A stretch of DNA of 45,340 bases, from assembly GCA_005884945.1 (NCBI GenBank), contig VAYM01000115.1, forward strand, positions 1 through 45,340, in the 5' to 3' direction. The notes under the pieces are model-generated. The model was given only the letters and a program-made list of their open reading frames with translations. It was not told the DNA's origin and made no database searches. Positions within the stretch are counted from its first letter, which is position 1. Every line of letters begins with the position of its first letter. Both the position numbers and the translations under genes were made by a program. This document shows positions 1-6,984 of this stretch, piece after piece. Source of the DNA: Actinomycetota bacterium (GTDB lineage Bacteria > Actinomycetota > Thermoleophilia > Gaiellales > Gaiellaceae).

Positions 1-1
1 C

Positions 2-439
2 GTCAGGCGCGAGCGGCGGCTGCTGCGGCGGCCGGTCGCGGTGATCGCGGCCGTGCTCGTGGTGCTGTCGATGGGAGTCCTGACGTACAAAGGCGCGATA
101 GCGAAGGAGGCGCTCGCGAGCGAGGTCGTCCAGGCGGTCCCGACCTGGGCGCAGCGGGAGGGTTTCGCGAACAACGCTCAGGCGGTCGCCGGGGCGAAGA
201 CCTTTGCGAGCTCCGGCTGCACGGCGTGTCACACGTACCTCGGCACCGGGAGCTCGAACCTCGGTGCGCCCGACCTGAGCGCGATCGGCAAGACCGGACA
301 GGGCCCGCAGTTCTTCGCGACCTACGTCACGGACCCGTCGAAGTTCGGCAACAACGTGATGCCGAAGTTCGCGTCGCTCGGCCAGACGAAGCTGCGCCAG
401 CTCGGCGAGTTCCTCAGTGCCTCCAAGGGCCCGAAGTAG
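2..439 (+). CDS. Membrane-anchored cytochrome c domain, 3' end of a menaquinol:cytochrome c reductase subunit (partial)
   Basis: The open frame runs off the left edge; the GTG at 41 is only an internal codon, because arginine-rich coding continues upstream of it. One hydrophobic helix (AVIAAVLVVLSMGVLTYKG) is followed by a mono-heme cytochrome c domain with CTACH for covalent heme binding and a NNVMPKF methionine that can be the distal ligand. In known Gram-positive bc complexes (Bacillus QcrC and relatives) the last cytochrome b/subunit IV helix is fused to such a domain, which passes electrons from menaquinol to the oxidase. I infer this is that fusion; a stand-alone membrane-anchored cytochrome c is the alternative. 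The next gene, ubiX, starts 7 nt after the stop, which couples this respiratory subunit to quinone synthesis. Confidence 0.72.
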   Translation, partial: VRRERRLLRRPVAVIAAVLVVLSMGVLTYKGAIAKEALASEVVQAVPTWAQREGFANNAQAVAGAKTFASSGCTACHTYLGTGSSNLGAPDLSAIGKTGQGPQFFATYVTDPSKFGNNVMPKFASLGQTKLRQLGEFLSASKGPK

Positions 440-446
440 CCGTGCG

Positions 447-1037
447 GTGCGCGTCTTCCTCGGCATAACGGGCGCCTCCGGCGCGCCGTACGCCGCTCGC
501 CTCGTCGAGGTTCTGGCCCGCGCGGATGTCGAGCTCGGCATCTGCGCCTCCGGCGCGGGCATCGAGGTGCTCGCGACGGAGCTGTACGCAAACGCGCGGC
601 TGTCACGCGACGAGACACTCGAGCGCTTGCTCGAGCACGCGGACGGCGGCAACGTCACCGTCTACGACCCGAACGACTGGAAGGCGCCGTACGCCAGCGG
701 GTCGGCCAAGGTCGACGCGTACGTCATCTGCCCGTGCTCGATGGGGACGCTCGGGACGATCGCGTCCGGCGCGATGGACAACCTCATCCACCGGGCGGCG
801 TCCGTCGCGCTCAAGGAGGAGCGCAAGCTCGTCCTCATGCCGCGCGAGACCCCGCTGTCGACGATCCACCTGCGCAACATGCTGACCCTCCGCGAGGCGG
901 GCGCCACGATCCTCTTCCTCGCGCCCGGCTTCTACCACGGCGCCGAGAGCGTCGACGACCTCGTGGACTTCATCGTCGGCCGTGCGCTCGACCAGCTTGG
1001 TCTCGACCAGGCGTTGGTGAAAAGGTGGGGCGAGTGA
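447..1037 (+). CDS. ubiX: Flavin prenyltransferase UbiX
   Basis: This 196-aa protein makes prenylated FMN from reduced FMN and dimethylallyl phosphate, the cofactor of UbiD-type decarboxylases. The N-terminal GITGASGAPYA loop and the later SGAMDNLIHRAASVALKE and MPRETPLSTIH stretches are family signatures, and the length is normal. I chose GTG 447 (VRVFLGITG) because the glycine-rich strand starts directly after it; the ORF-track start at 417 lies inside the cytochrome gene. In futalosine-pathway organisms UbiX serves the UbiD-like decarboxylase that removes the naphthoate carboxyl group; no ubiD/mqnL is in the window, so that partner must be elsewhere. The stop overlaps the menG start (GTGA), so the two are translationally coupled. 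Confidence 0.93.
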   Translation: MRVFLGITGASGAPYAARLVEVLARADVELGICASGAGIEVLATELYANARLSRDETLERLLEHADGGNVTVYDPNDWKAPYASGSAKVDAYVICPCSMGTLGTIASGAMDNLIHRAASVALKEERKLVLMPRETPLSTIHLRNMLTLREAGATILFLAPGFYHGAESVDDLVDFIVGRALDQLGLDQALVKRWGE

Positions 1038-1798
1038 GCGACTCGCCACTCGGCGCACGCCGGGGGAACCTCCCGGTCCCCCCGGGCCCCCTCCCCGGCC
1101 CCTCTTCGCGGACGGGCCGCTACGCGGCCGGACAACTCGCGCCGGACGCAGTCCGGCGCATGTTCGACCGGATCGCGCCCGTCTACGACGTGATGAACCG
1201 CGTGATGACGGCGGGCCTCGACGGGCGCTGGCGACGCGATACGGCGCGGGCGGTCGTACGTCCCGGGGACGAGGTGCTCGACGCATGTTGCGGCACCGGT
1301 GACCTCGCGGTTGCGGCCGCGCGGGCGGGCGGTCGCGTCACCGGCCTCGACTTCTCCGAGGAGATGCTCGCGCGTGCACGGCGAAAGGCACCGGAGATCG
1401 AATGGGTGTGCGGCGACCTGCTCGAGCTGCCGTTTCCGGACGAGCGCTTCGACGCGGCAACTGTCGGCTTCGGCGTCCGCAACGTCGAGGATCTCGAGCG
1501 CGCGCTCGCCGAGCTCCGCCGCGTGCTGCGTCGGGGCGGCCGTCTCGCTGTGCTCGAGATCACACAGCCGCAAGGCGTGCTCGCGCCGTTCTACCGGCTG
1601 TGGTTCGACCGAGGTGTCCCGCTGATCGGCAAGCTTCTTCCGGGTGGAGCTGCGTACACGTACCTGCCTGCGAGCGTCCGGCGCTTCCCCGGGCCGGCCG
1701 GGCTGGCGGAGCTGATGCAGGCGTCCGGCTTCGACGACGTGCGTTACCGGGTGTTCGGCGGCGGCATCGTCGCTTTGCACGCCGGAGTCGCGCGATGA
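1034..1798 (+). CDS. menG: Demethylmenaquinone methyltransferase (MenG/UbiE)
   Basis: SAM-dependent C-methyltransferase of 254 aa acting on demethylmenaquinone, the last step of menaquinone synthesis. The UbiE signature MFDRIAPVYDVMNR, the SAM-binding VLDACCGTGDLA near residue 85 and the acidic GLDFSEEML strand are visible. The ORF-track start at 734 is inside ubiX. GTG 1034 is preceded by AAAGGTGGGG, a good ribosome site, and overlaps the ubiX stop; the only in-frame ATG (1160) lies inside the catalytic domain. Residues 10-30 are an odd proline-rich stretch (RGNLPVPPGPLPG) that the family does not have; it is encoded by a GC-rich repeat shared with the gene at 15823 (see repeat entries). The last bases overlap the next gene (ATGA). 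Confidence 0.92.
   Translation: MSDSPLGARRGNLPVPPGPLPGPSSRTGRYAAGQLAPDAVRRMFDRIAPVYDVMNRVMTAGLDGRWRRDTARAVVRPGDEVLDACCGTGDLAVAAARAGGRVTGLDFSEEMLARARRKAPEIEWVCGDLLELPFPDERFDAATVGFGVRNVEDLERALAELRRVLRRGGRLAVLEITQPQGVLAPFYRLWFDRGVPLIGKLLPGGAAYTYLPASVRRFPGPAGLAELMQASGFDDVRYRVFGGGIVALHAGVAR
1062..1113 (+). repeat. In-frame GC-rich repeat, copy A (inside menG)
   Basis: GGGGGAACCTCCC followed by blocks of C and TCC, then a CGCGGAC half further on. The first 33 nt match copy B (15764-15799, minus strand) except for two G/A changes and two extra C. It begins 28 nt after the GTG start and is read in the same frame as copy B, giving GNLPVPPGP here and GNLPIPPEP there. GGGA/TCCC arms can pair around ACC. 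Confidence 0.6.
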
Positions 1799-2697
1799 CG
1801 GCCCTCGCGGCGATTCGCGACGCGCCCGGGCTCGACGCGTATCTCGAAGAGCTGGAGGAACGCCTCGAGCGCGCGGTGGCGTCGCACCGCGGCGTCGTCG
1901 CCGAGATCGCCGCGGAAGCGCTGAGCGCCGGCGGGAAGCGACTGCGGCCGCTCCTCGTCTACCTCGCTTCGCCCACAGGCCCGCCGCCGGTCGAAGCGGG
2001 CGTCGCGGTCGAGCTCGTGCACATGGCGACGCTCACGCACGACGACGTCATCGACAGCGCGCGCGTGCGACGCGGCCGCGCGTCGGCGTGGACGAAGTAC
2101 GGGCCCGAGGCTGCGAAGTCGGCCGGCGACTACCTGTTCGCCTGCGCGTTCAACGAGCTCGCGTCGACCGGAGACGCGCATGCCGTCTCGATCCTCGCGG
2201 ATGCGACGCTGTGTCTCGCTCGCGGCGAGGCGTTGCAGCGCGTGCAGCGCCACGATCCGGACACGACCGTCGAGGCGTACCTCGAGCGGTGCGGTCTGAA
2301 GACCGGGAAGCTCTTCGAGGCCGCGTGCCGGCTCGGGGGCGGCTCCGCGGCGTTCGGCCTCGCGCTCGGAATCGCGTTCCAGATCACCGACGACATCCTC
2401 GACTGTTCGGGCGTGACGATCGAGACGGGAAAGATCGCCGGCACCGACCTGCGCGAGGGCACGCCGACCTTGCCGCTGCTGCTCGCGGCCCGGCGCGACG
2501 ACGACGTCCGCGCGGCGCTCGCCGGCGGCCCGGTGCTCGAGGGAGTCCTGCTCCGCATCGCGTCGACGGGCGCGATCGAGGAGAGCCGCGAGGTCGCGCA
2601 CGCATACGCGCGCAACGCGCGTGCCTGCCTGAACGGCGAGCTGCACCACGAGGAGCTCGCGTCGCTGACGCACGCGATCGTGGAGCGCGAAAAGTAA
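1795..2697 (+). CDS. Trans-polyprenyl diphosphate synthase (menaquinone side chain)
   Basis: This 300-aa all-helical prenyltransferase condenses isopentenyl diphosphate into the long prenyl tail of menaquinone. Both aspartate-rich metal-binding motifs are intact: DDVID at residues 83-87 and DDILD at 199-203. GGKRLRP near the N-terminus and the GLKTGKLFEAA helix are also typical. ATG 1795 overlaps the menG stop (ATGA), and the ORF-track start at 1402 is inside menG. The family gives no safe chain length from sequence alone; the position between menG and mqnE makes a hepta- to decaprenyl product for quinone likely (HepS/IspB-like). It is about 20 aa shorter than many homologues but lacks no motif. 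Confidence 0.9.
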   Translation: MTALAAIRDAPGLDAYLEELEERLERAVASHRGVVAEIAAEALSAGGKRLRPLLVYLASPTGPPPVEAGVAVELVHMATLTHDDVIDSARVRRGRASAWTKYGPEAAKSAGDYLFACAFNELASTGDAHAVSILADATLCLARGEALQRVQRHDPDTTVEAYLERCGLKTGKLFEAACRLGGGSAAFGLALGIAFQITDDILDCSGVTIETGKIAGTDLREGTPTLPLLLAARRDDDVRAALAGGPVLEGVLLRIASTGAIEESREVAHAYARNARACLNGELHHEELASLTHAIVEREK

Positions 2698-3806
2698 TGG
2701 CCCTTCTCGAACGTACCGACACGCTCGCGCCGATCCGCGACAAGGTCGAGGCCGGCGAGCGGCTCGACCTCGAGGACGGTCTGACGCTGATGGAGTCCGA
2801 CGACATCCTCGCGCTCGGCGAGCTCGCAGATCTGGCGCGCCGCAAGCGCGGTGGCGGCGACGAGGTCTACTTCGTGCAGAACCTGTATCTGAACCAGACG
2901 AACGTCTGCCGCGTGAAGTGCAAGTTCTGCGCGTTCGCGGTCACGCAGAAGCAGCCCGACGCGTACACGTACACCGGCGAGGAGCTCGTCGAGGACGCCG
3001 TGCGCCAGCACGAGCTCAGCAGCTTCACCGAGATTCACATGGTCGGCGGCGAGAGCCCGCACGTCGACTTCGACTACTACGTCGACATCGTCCGCCGGCT
3101 CCACGATGCGCTGCCGGACGTGCACCTGAAGCTGTTCACCGCGAGCGAGATCCACCACATGGCGACGCTGTCCGGGTCGACGCACGAGGAGGTGCTCGGC
3201 GAACTGCGCGACGTCGGCCTCGGCTCGCTCCCCGGCGGCGGCGCCGAGGTGTTCGCCGACCGTGTGCGGCGCCTGGTCGCACCCGGCAAGGAGCACCCGG
3301 ACTTCTGGTTCCACGTGCACGACACCGCGCACCGGCTCGGGATCCCGACGCACTGCACGATGCTGTACGGGCACGTCGAGACGTACGAGGAGCGCGTCGA
3401 CCACCTGCTGCGGCTGCGTGCGCAGCAGGACAGGACCGGTGGGTTCCTCGCGTTCATCCCGCTCGCGTTCCATCCGGAGAACACGGTGTTCGAGCGCCGC
3501 GGCTGGCGTCACACGACGGGCACGGACGACCTGAAGATGATCGCCGTCTCGCGCCTCCTGCTCGACAACGTGCCGAACGTCAAGGCCTACTGGATCATGA
3601 TGGGACTGCCGCTCGCGCAGGTCGCGCTGCACTTCGGCGCGAACGACGTGCAGGGAACCGTCGTGCGCGAGGAGATCTTCCACGCCGCCGGGGCGCGCAC
3701 CGAGACGGAGCAGAAGATCCCGGAGCTTGTGCGCTTCATCACAGAAGCCGGTCGCATTCCCGTGCAGCGCGACACGCTCTACAACGAGCTCCGTCGCTGG
3801 GCGTAA
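2697..3806 (+). CDS. mqnE: Aminofutalosine synthase MqnE (radical SAM)
   Basis: This 369-aa radical SAM enzyme joins the MqnA product to SAM to form 6-amino-6-deoxyfutalosine in the futalosine menaquinone pathway. The cluster motif CRVKCKFC (Cys 71, 75, 78) is followed by AFAVTQ. Other family signatures are HMVGGESPH, GSLPGGGAEVF, TMLYGHVETYEER, FIPLAFHPENT and a C-terminal PVQRDTLYN. It differs from the related MqnC (next but two) in FIPLAF against ISWTF and in GAEVF against GGEIL. ATG 2697 overlaps the preceding TAA by one base; the long ORF-track start at 2088 is a shadow of the prenyl synthase. Co-transcription with ubiX-menG is likely. Confidence 0.93.
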   Translation: MALLERTDTLAPIRDKVEAGERLDLEDGLTLMESDDILALGELADLARRKRGGGDEVYFVQNLYLNQTNVCRVKCKFCAFAVTQKQPDAYTYTGEELVEDAVRQHELSSFTEIHMVGGESPHVDFDYYVDIVRRLHDALPDVHLKLFTASEIHHMATLSGSTHEEVLGELRDVGLGSLPGGGAEVFADRVRRLVAPGKEHPDFWFHVHDTAHRLGIPTHCTMLYGHVETYEERVDHLLRLRAQQDRTGGFLAFIPLAFHPENTVFERRGWRHTTGTDDLKMIAVSRLLLDNVPNVKAYWIMMGLPLAQVALHFGANDVQGTVVREEIFHAAGARTETEQKIPELVRFITEAGRIPVQRDTLYNELRRWA

Positions 3807-3839
3807 CCGAGACCGCTCTCTTCCCGTTTACAACCAGTA

Positions 3840-4499
3840 ATGCTCGCCGGACGTCGGATCCTCGTCCTGCTCGCCGCGCTGCTGGGCGCGCTCGTCCTGC
3901 TCGTCGGTCCTGCCGCGGCAGGCGGCGGGAACAACGTCGTCGTCGTCCAGAACAGCACCGACGGGTCGACGCAGGTCCAGGCGAGCACTCAGGTCATTCC
4001 CGTTCCGATGGACGCCGTGACCAGCTCGAACGTCGCGATCGCGATCAACGCGAACTGCGTCGGCTGCCACTCGTCCGCGGTCGCGGTTCAGGTCCTGATC
4101 GTCGTCGGCAGCCCGTCGTATTTCGCGCCCGGAAACGGCGCGGGTGCGGCGAACGGCGGCTGCGACAGCTGCGGCGCGTACGCGTACGCACGGCAGCACT
4201 GGATCCAGACGGATCGTCCGCCGGTCCTCGGCGGAGCAGCGCGCGCGCAGATCGACGAGCTGCGCAACGAGATCGCGGCCGCGTCGGCGTCGATTCTCCC
4301 GTCGGACGTCGCGACCGATCCGTGCGTGCCGTTGCCGAATCAGCCGCCCCCGACGTGTCCGATGCGCGATCAGCTGCTCGACGACAACCTCAACGCGCTC
4401 GCGGGCGAGCTCATCCAGGTGGTGACAGACGCGCTGCAGAACTCAGGCGCGTCGACCTCGACCCTGCTGGACCGCACCGAAGAATCGCCGAATTCGTAG
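3840..4499 (+). CDS. Secreted protein with paired CxxC motifs, unknown function
   Basis: 219 aa. Residues 1-27 form a Sec signal peptide (RR, hydrophobic core, then GPAAA). The body has a beta-rich first half with two CxxC pairs, CVGCH (73-77) and CDSCG (108-112), each followed by an A-A/Q-rich strand (SAVAVQVLIV, AYAYARQHWI), so they look like repeats of one motif. The second half is helical, with two more cysteines (DPC, PTC). CVGCH fits the heme c consensus, but the sister motif lacks the histidine and there is no Met/His ligand region, so I favour disulfides or metal binding. TACAAC sits 5 nt upstream of the ATG, a weak leaderless promoter. It lies between mqnE and mqnA; a link to the respiratory membrane is only inferred from that position. 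Confidence 0.75.
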   Translation: MLAGRRILVLLAALLGALVLLVGPAAAGGGNNVVVVQNSTDGSTQVQASTQVIPVPMDAVTSSNVAIAINANCVGCHSSAVAVQVLIVVGSPSYFAPGNGAGAANGGCDSCGAYAYARQHWIQTDRPPVLGGAARAQIDELRNEIAAASASILPSDVATDPCVPLPNQPPPTCPMRDQLLDDNLNALAGELIQVVTDALQNSGASTSTLLDRTEESPNS

Positions 4500-4508
4500 G
4501 TCGCCCCG

Positions 4509-4514
4509 TATGAT
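4509..4514 (+). promoter_or_regulatory. Leaderless -10 hexamer of mqnA
   Basis: TATGAT ends 6 nt before the GTG start at 4521 and no ribosome site lies between them, so transcription would begin at or next to the start codon. Confidence 0.6.
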
Positions 4515-4520
4515 CGAGGC

Positions 4521-5288
4521 GTGGGCGCGATCCGCCTCGGCCGCATCTCCTACGTGAACATGGCGCCGGTCTTCTACCGGCTCGCCGCGGACGTCGAGCA
4601 GGTGCAGGGCGTCCCCACCGATCTCAACCGGCGGCTCTTGGACGGGGAGATCGACGTCGCGCCGATCTCGTCGATCGAGTACGCGCGCAACGCCGAACGG
4701 CTCCGCCTCCTGCCGCGACTCTGCGTCGGCTCCGAAGGCGCCGTCGATTCGATCCAGCTCGTGTCGCGAAAGCCGCTCGAGCAAGTGCGCAAGGTCGCGG
4801 TCACGCCCGAGAGCGCGACCTCCGTCGTCCTGACGAAGGTCCTGCTGCCGGAAGCCGCGCACGTGCGGCTCGGCGAGGAGGCCGACGCCACGCTCCTGAT
4901 CGGCGACGCGGCGCTCAAGTCCGCGTTCGAGGACCCGACGCCGCACCACGACCTCGGCCGACTCTGGCTCGAGCGGACGGGGCTGCCGATGGTCTTCGCC
5001 GTCTGGGCGTGCCCCGAGCCGGTGCCGCCCGGCCTCGCCGAGCTGGAGGACGCGCTCGTCGCATCGGTCCGGCTGGCCCGCGCGGAGCCGGAAACGCTCG
5101 CGCACGAGGCGAGCGAGCGCTACGGCTATCCCGCAGGTTTTCTCGCGCGGTACTTCGAAAAGCTCCGCTACCGGTTCGGACCGCGCGAGCGTGCCGGCCT
5201 GCTGACGTTCCTCGAGCTGGCGCGCGACGTCGGCGAGCTGGACGAAGTGCCGGAGCTTCGCTTCGTGCGCGAGGCGGTGGTCGCGTGA
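4521..5288 (+). CDS. mqnA: Chorismate dehydratase MqnA
   Basis: This 255-aa periplasmic-binding-like fold enzyme removes water from chorismate to give 3-enolpyruvylbenzoate, the first futalosine-pathway step. RISYVNMAPVFY at the N-terminus, the GEIDVAPISSIEYAR loop and GLPMVFAVWA are MqnA signatures; MqnD would instead carry a different strand order and a catalytic His. GTG 4521 is the only start that keeps the first strand, and a TATGAT hexamer sits 6 nt upstream. The stop overlaps the mqnC start by GTGA. mqnA and mqnC therefore form their own transcription unit downstream of mqnE, possibly with read-through from it. mqnB and mqnD are not in the window. Confidence 0.9.
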   Translation: MGAIRLGRISYVNMAPVFYRLAADVEQVQGVPTDLNRRLLDGEIDVAPISSIEYARNAERLRLLPRLCVGSEGAVDSIQLVSRKPLEQVRKVAVTPESATSVVLTKVLLPEAAHVRLGEEADATLLIGDAALKSAFEDPTPHHDLGRLWLERTGLPMVFAVWACPEPVPPGLAELEDALVASVRLARAEPETLAHEASERYGYPAGFLARYFEKLRYRFGPRERAGLLTFLELARDVGELDEVPELRFVREAVVA

Positions 5289-6370
5289 GCGTTGCCGCGG
5301 TTCTTGATAAGGCGCTCGACGGGGAACGGATCGGCGATGCGGACGCGGTCGCGTTGCTCGAGTCGCGCGACCTCGTTGCCGTCGGTCGCGCCGCGAACGA
5401 GCTGCGCAACCGCCGAGCGGATCCGGCGCGGATCACCTTCATCGTCGATCGCAACCTGAACTACACGAACATCTGCTACACGGACTGCGACTTCTGCGCC
5501 TTCTACCGCAGCCCGGGCGACACGCGCGAGGGCTACCTGCTGCCCAAGCCGATCATCTTCAAGAAGATCGAGGAAACGCTCGCGCTCGGGGGCACGGGCC
5601 TGCTGATGCAGGGCGGTCACCATCCCGACCTCGGGATCGACTACTACGAGGATCTCTTCCGCTCGATCAAGGCGCGTTATCCGATCCACCTTCACGCGCT
5701 GTCGCCGCCGGAGGTGCAACACATCGCCCGCCGGTCGAAGCTGACGATTCCGGCAACGCTCTCACGCCTCCGCGACGCCGGCCTCGACTCGCTACCGGGC
5801 GGCGGCGGCGAGATCCTCGTCGACCGGGTGCGTCAGATCGTCTCGCCGAAGAAGACGAAGTCCGACGAGTGGCTCAATGTCATGCGACACGCACACCGGC
5901 TCGGCATGTCGACGACCGCCACGATGATGTACGGGCACGTCGAGACGATTCCGGAGCGTGTCGAGCACATGCGCCGCATCCGCGAGCTGCAGGACGAGAC
6001 GCGCGGCTTTCGCGCGTTCATCTCGTGGACGTTCCAGAACGACGGGAACCGCCTCGCCGACGAAGTGCCGCGCGAGCGCATGCCGACGTCGTTCGACTAC
6101 CTCCTGACGCAGGCCGTGTCGCGCATCTACCTCGACAACGTCGACCACATCCAGTCGTCGTGGGTGACGCAGGGAATGAAGATCGGCCAGGTCGCGCTCG
6201 GGTTCGGCGCGGACGACATGGGCTCGGTGATGATCGAGGAGAACGTGGTCTCCGCCGCGGGCACGACGCACCGGACGTCGACGGACGAGCTCGTCCACCT
6301 GATCAAGTCGGTGGGGAAGGTTCCGGTGCAGCGCGACACGCTGTACCGCGACGTCAAGGTCTGGAACTGA
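5285..6370 (+). CDS. mqnC: Cyclic dehypoxanthinyl futalosine synthase MqnC (radical SAM)
   Basis: This 361-aa radical SAM enzyme cyclises dehypoxanthinyl futalosine. The cluster motif is CYTDCDFC (Cys 64, 68, 71), followed by AFYRSPGD. Further signatures are MQGGHHPDLGIDYYE, DSLPGGGGEIL, ATMMYGHVET, FISWTFQ and the C-terminal PVQRDTLYRD shared with MqnE. GTG 5285 overlaps the mqnA stop; the ORF-track start at 5009 is a shadow. The gene ends 2 nt before a strong hairpin, so the quinone operon ends here. MqnC and MqnE share a fold, and the two copies in this window probably reflect an old duplication known for the family. Confidence 0.93.
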   Translation: MSVAAVLDKALDGERIGDADAVALLESRDLVAVGRAANELRNRRADPARITFIVDRNLNYTNICYTDCDFCAFYRSPGDTREGYLLPKPIIFKKIEETLALGGTGLLMQGGHHPDLGIDYYEDLFRSIKARYPIHLHALSPPEVQHIARRSKLTIPATLSRLRDAGLDSLPGGGGEILVDRVRQIVSPKKTKSDEWLNVMRHAHRLGMSTTATMMYGHVETIPERVEHMRRIRELQDETRGFRAFISWTFQNDGNRLADEVPRERMPTSFDYLLTQAVSRIYLDNVDHIQSSWVTQGMKIGQVALGFGADDMGSVMIEENVVSAAGTTHRTSTDELVHLIKSVGKVPVQRDTLYRDVKVWN

Positions 6371-6372
6371 GA

Positions 6373-6402
6373 TGCGAAGGGCTCCCGAAGGAGCCCTTCG
6401 CA
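6373..6402. terminator. Bidirectional hairpin terminator between mqnC and the convergent gene
   Basis: A perfect 13-bp stem (TGCGAAGGGCTCC with its complement) closes on a CGAA tetraloop, directly after the mqnC stop and 19 nt from the stop of the facing gene. There is no long T run on either side, as is common in high-GC actinobacteria. Confidence 0.8.
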
Positions 6403-6420
6403 CAACAGCTGCCGACACCC

Positions 6421-6867
6421 CTACCTGCGGTGCCGTACCGTGCTGAACAGCGCGCGCAGCGTCGCAACCGAGCGAGCGCTCGGGTCGACCTTGAACGATT
6501 TCAGCGAACTGCCGGCGTTCATCGAGTTCGCGCAGTCGCTCGACGTTCCGACCGCGAAGGCCTGAGGCGTGTCACCCTGATTGACCACGTCGAGGGCGGT
6601 CGTCAGGAACGGCTGCGACCCGTCGGTCTTCGCATAGACGTAGCCCTCCGTCGAACCGCCGTACCGGGCGACCGGGATTGCCTGGATGAACAGACAGGAG
6701 CCGATGACGTTGTTCAGTGTCTTGACCTGCTTCTGCAGCGACCCGACCGTTTTCTTCAGCGCTGCGAACTGTCCGGGCGTGACCGCCTGCTGACCGCCGC
6801 CGGCGGTGGCCGCATAGAGACCGACCGCGAGTCCCGCTGTCGCGACGAGCACAAGGAGACGCTTCAT
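6421..6867 (-). CDS. Small secreted protein with N-terminal coiled coil, unknown function
   Basis: 148 aa. A signal peptide (MKRLLVLVATAGLAVGLYAATA) is followed by a heptad-like helix (FAALKKTVGSLQKQVKTLN) and a small domain with two cysteines (GSC, SDC) that could form a disulfide, ending in a basic tail. I do not recognise the family. GAAGGGAAG sits about 4 nt before the ATG as a ribosome site, so unlike its neighbours this gene has a leader; TATGAC about 45 nt upstream is a possible -10. It is a single gene converging on the quinone operon, and nothing ties it to that pathway. A trimeric or fibrous cell-surface role would fit the short coiled coil but is a guess. Confidence 0.7.
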   Translation of the reverse strand: MKRLLVLVATAGLAVGLYAATAGGGQQAVTPGQFAALKKTVGSLQKQVKTLNNVIGSCLFIQAIPVARYGGSTEGYVYAKTDGSQPFLTTALDVVNQGDTPQAFAVGTSSDCANSMNAGSSLKSFKVDPSARSVATLRALFSTVRHRR

Positions 6868-6969
6868 TCGCTTCCCTTCGTCTGCGCGCGGACCCCTGAA
6901 CCCGCGCTGATTCGAGGGTCATAGCACTTCTGACCGCCGGAGACGAGGGCGCCCGGCTGGCGGCTCCGC

Positions 6970-6975
6970 TACCGT
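6970..6975 (+). promoter_or_regulatory. Possible leaderless -10 hexamer
   Basis: TACCGT lies 9 nt before the TTG start at 6985, at the far end of the spacing seen elsewhere in the window; no ribosome site is visible. Confidence 0.35.
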
Positions 6976-6984
6976 GAAGCGGGT

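Noticed and set aside
4056-4070. CVGCH as evidence for a c-type cytochrome
   Set aside because: The similar second motif lacks the His, no distal ligand region is seen and the protein is strand-rich around both pairs; kept as a double-CxxC protein.
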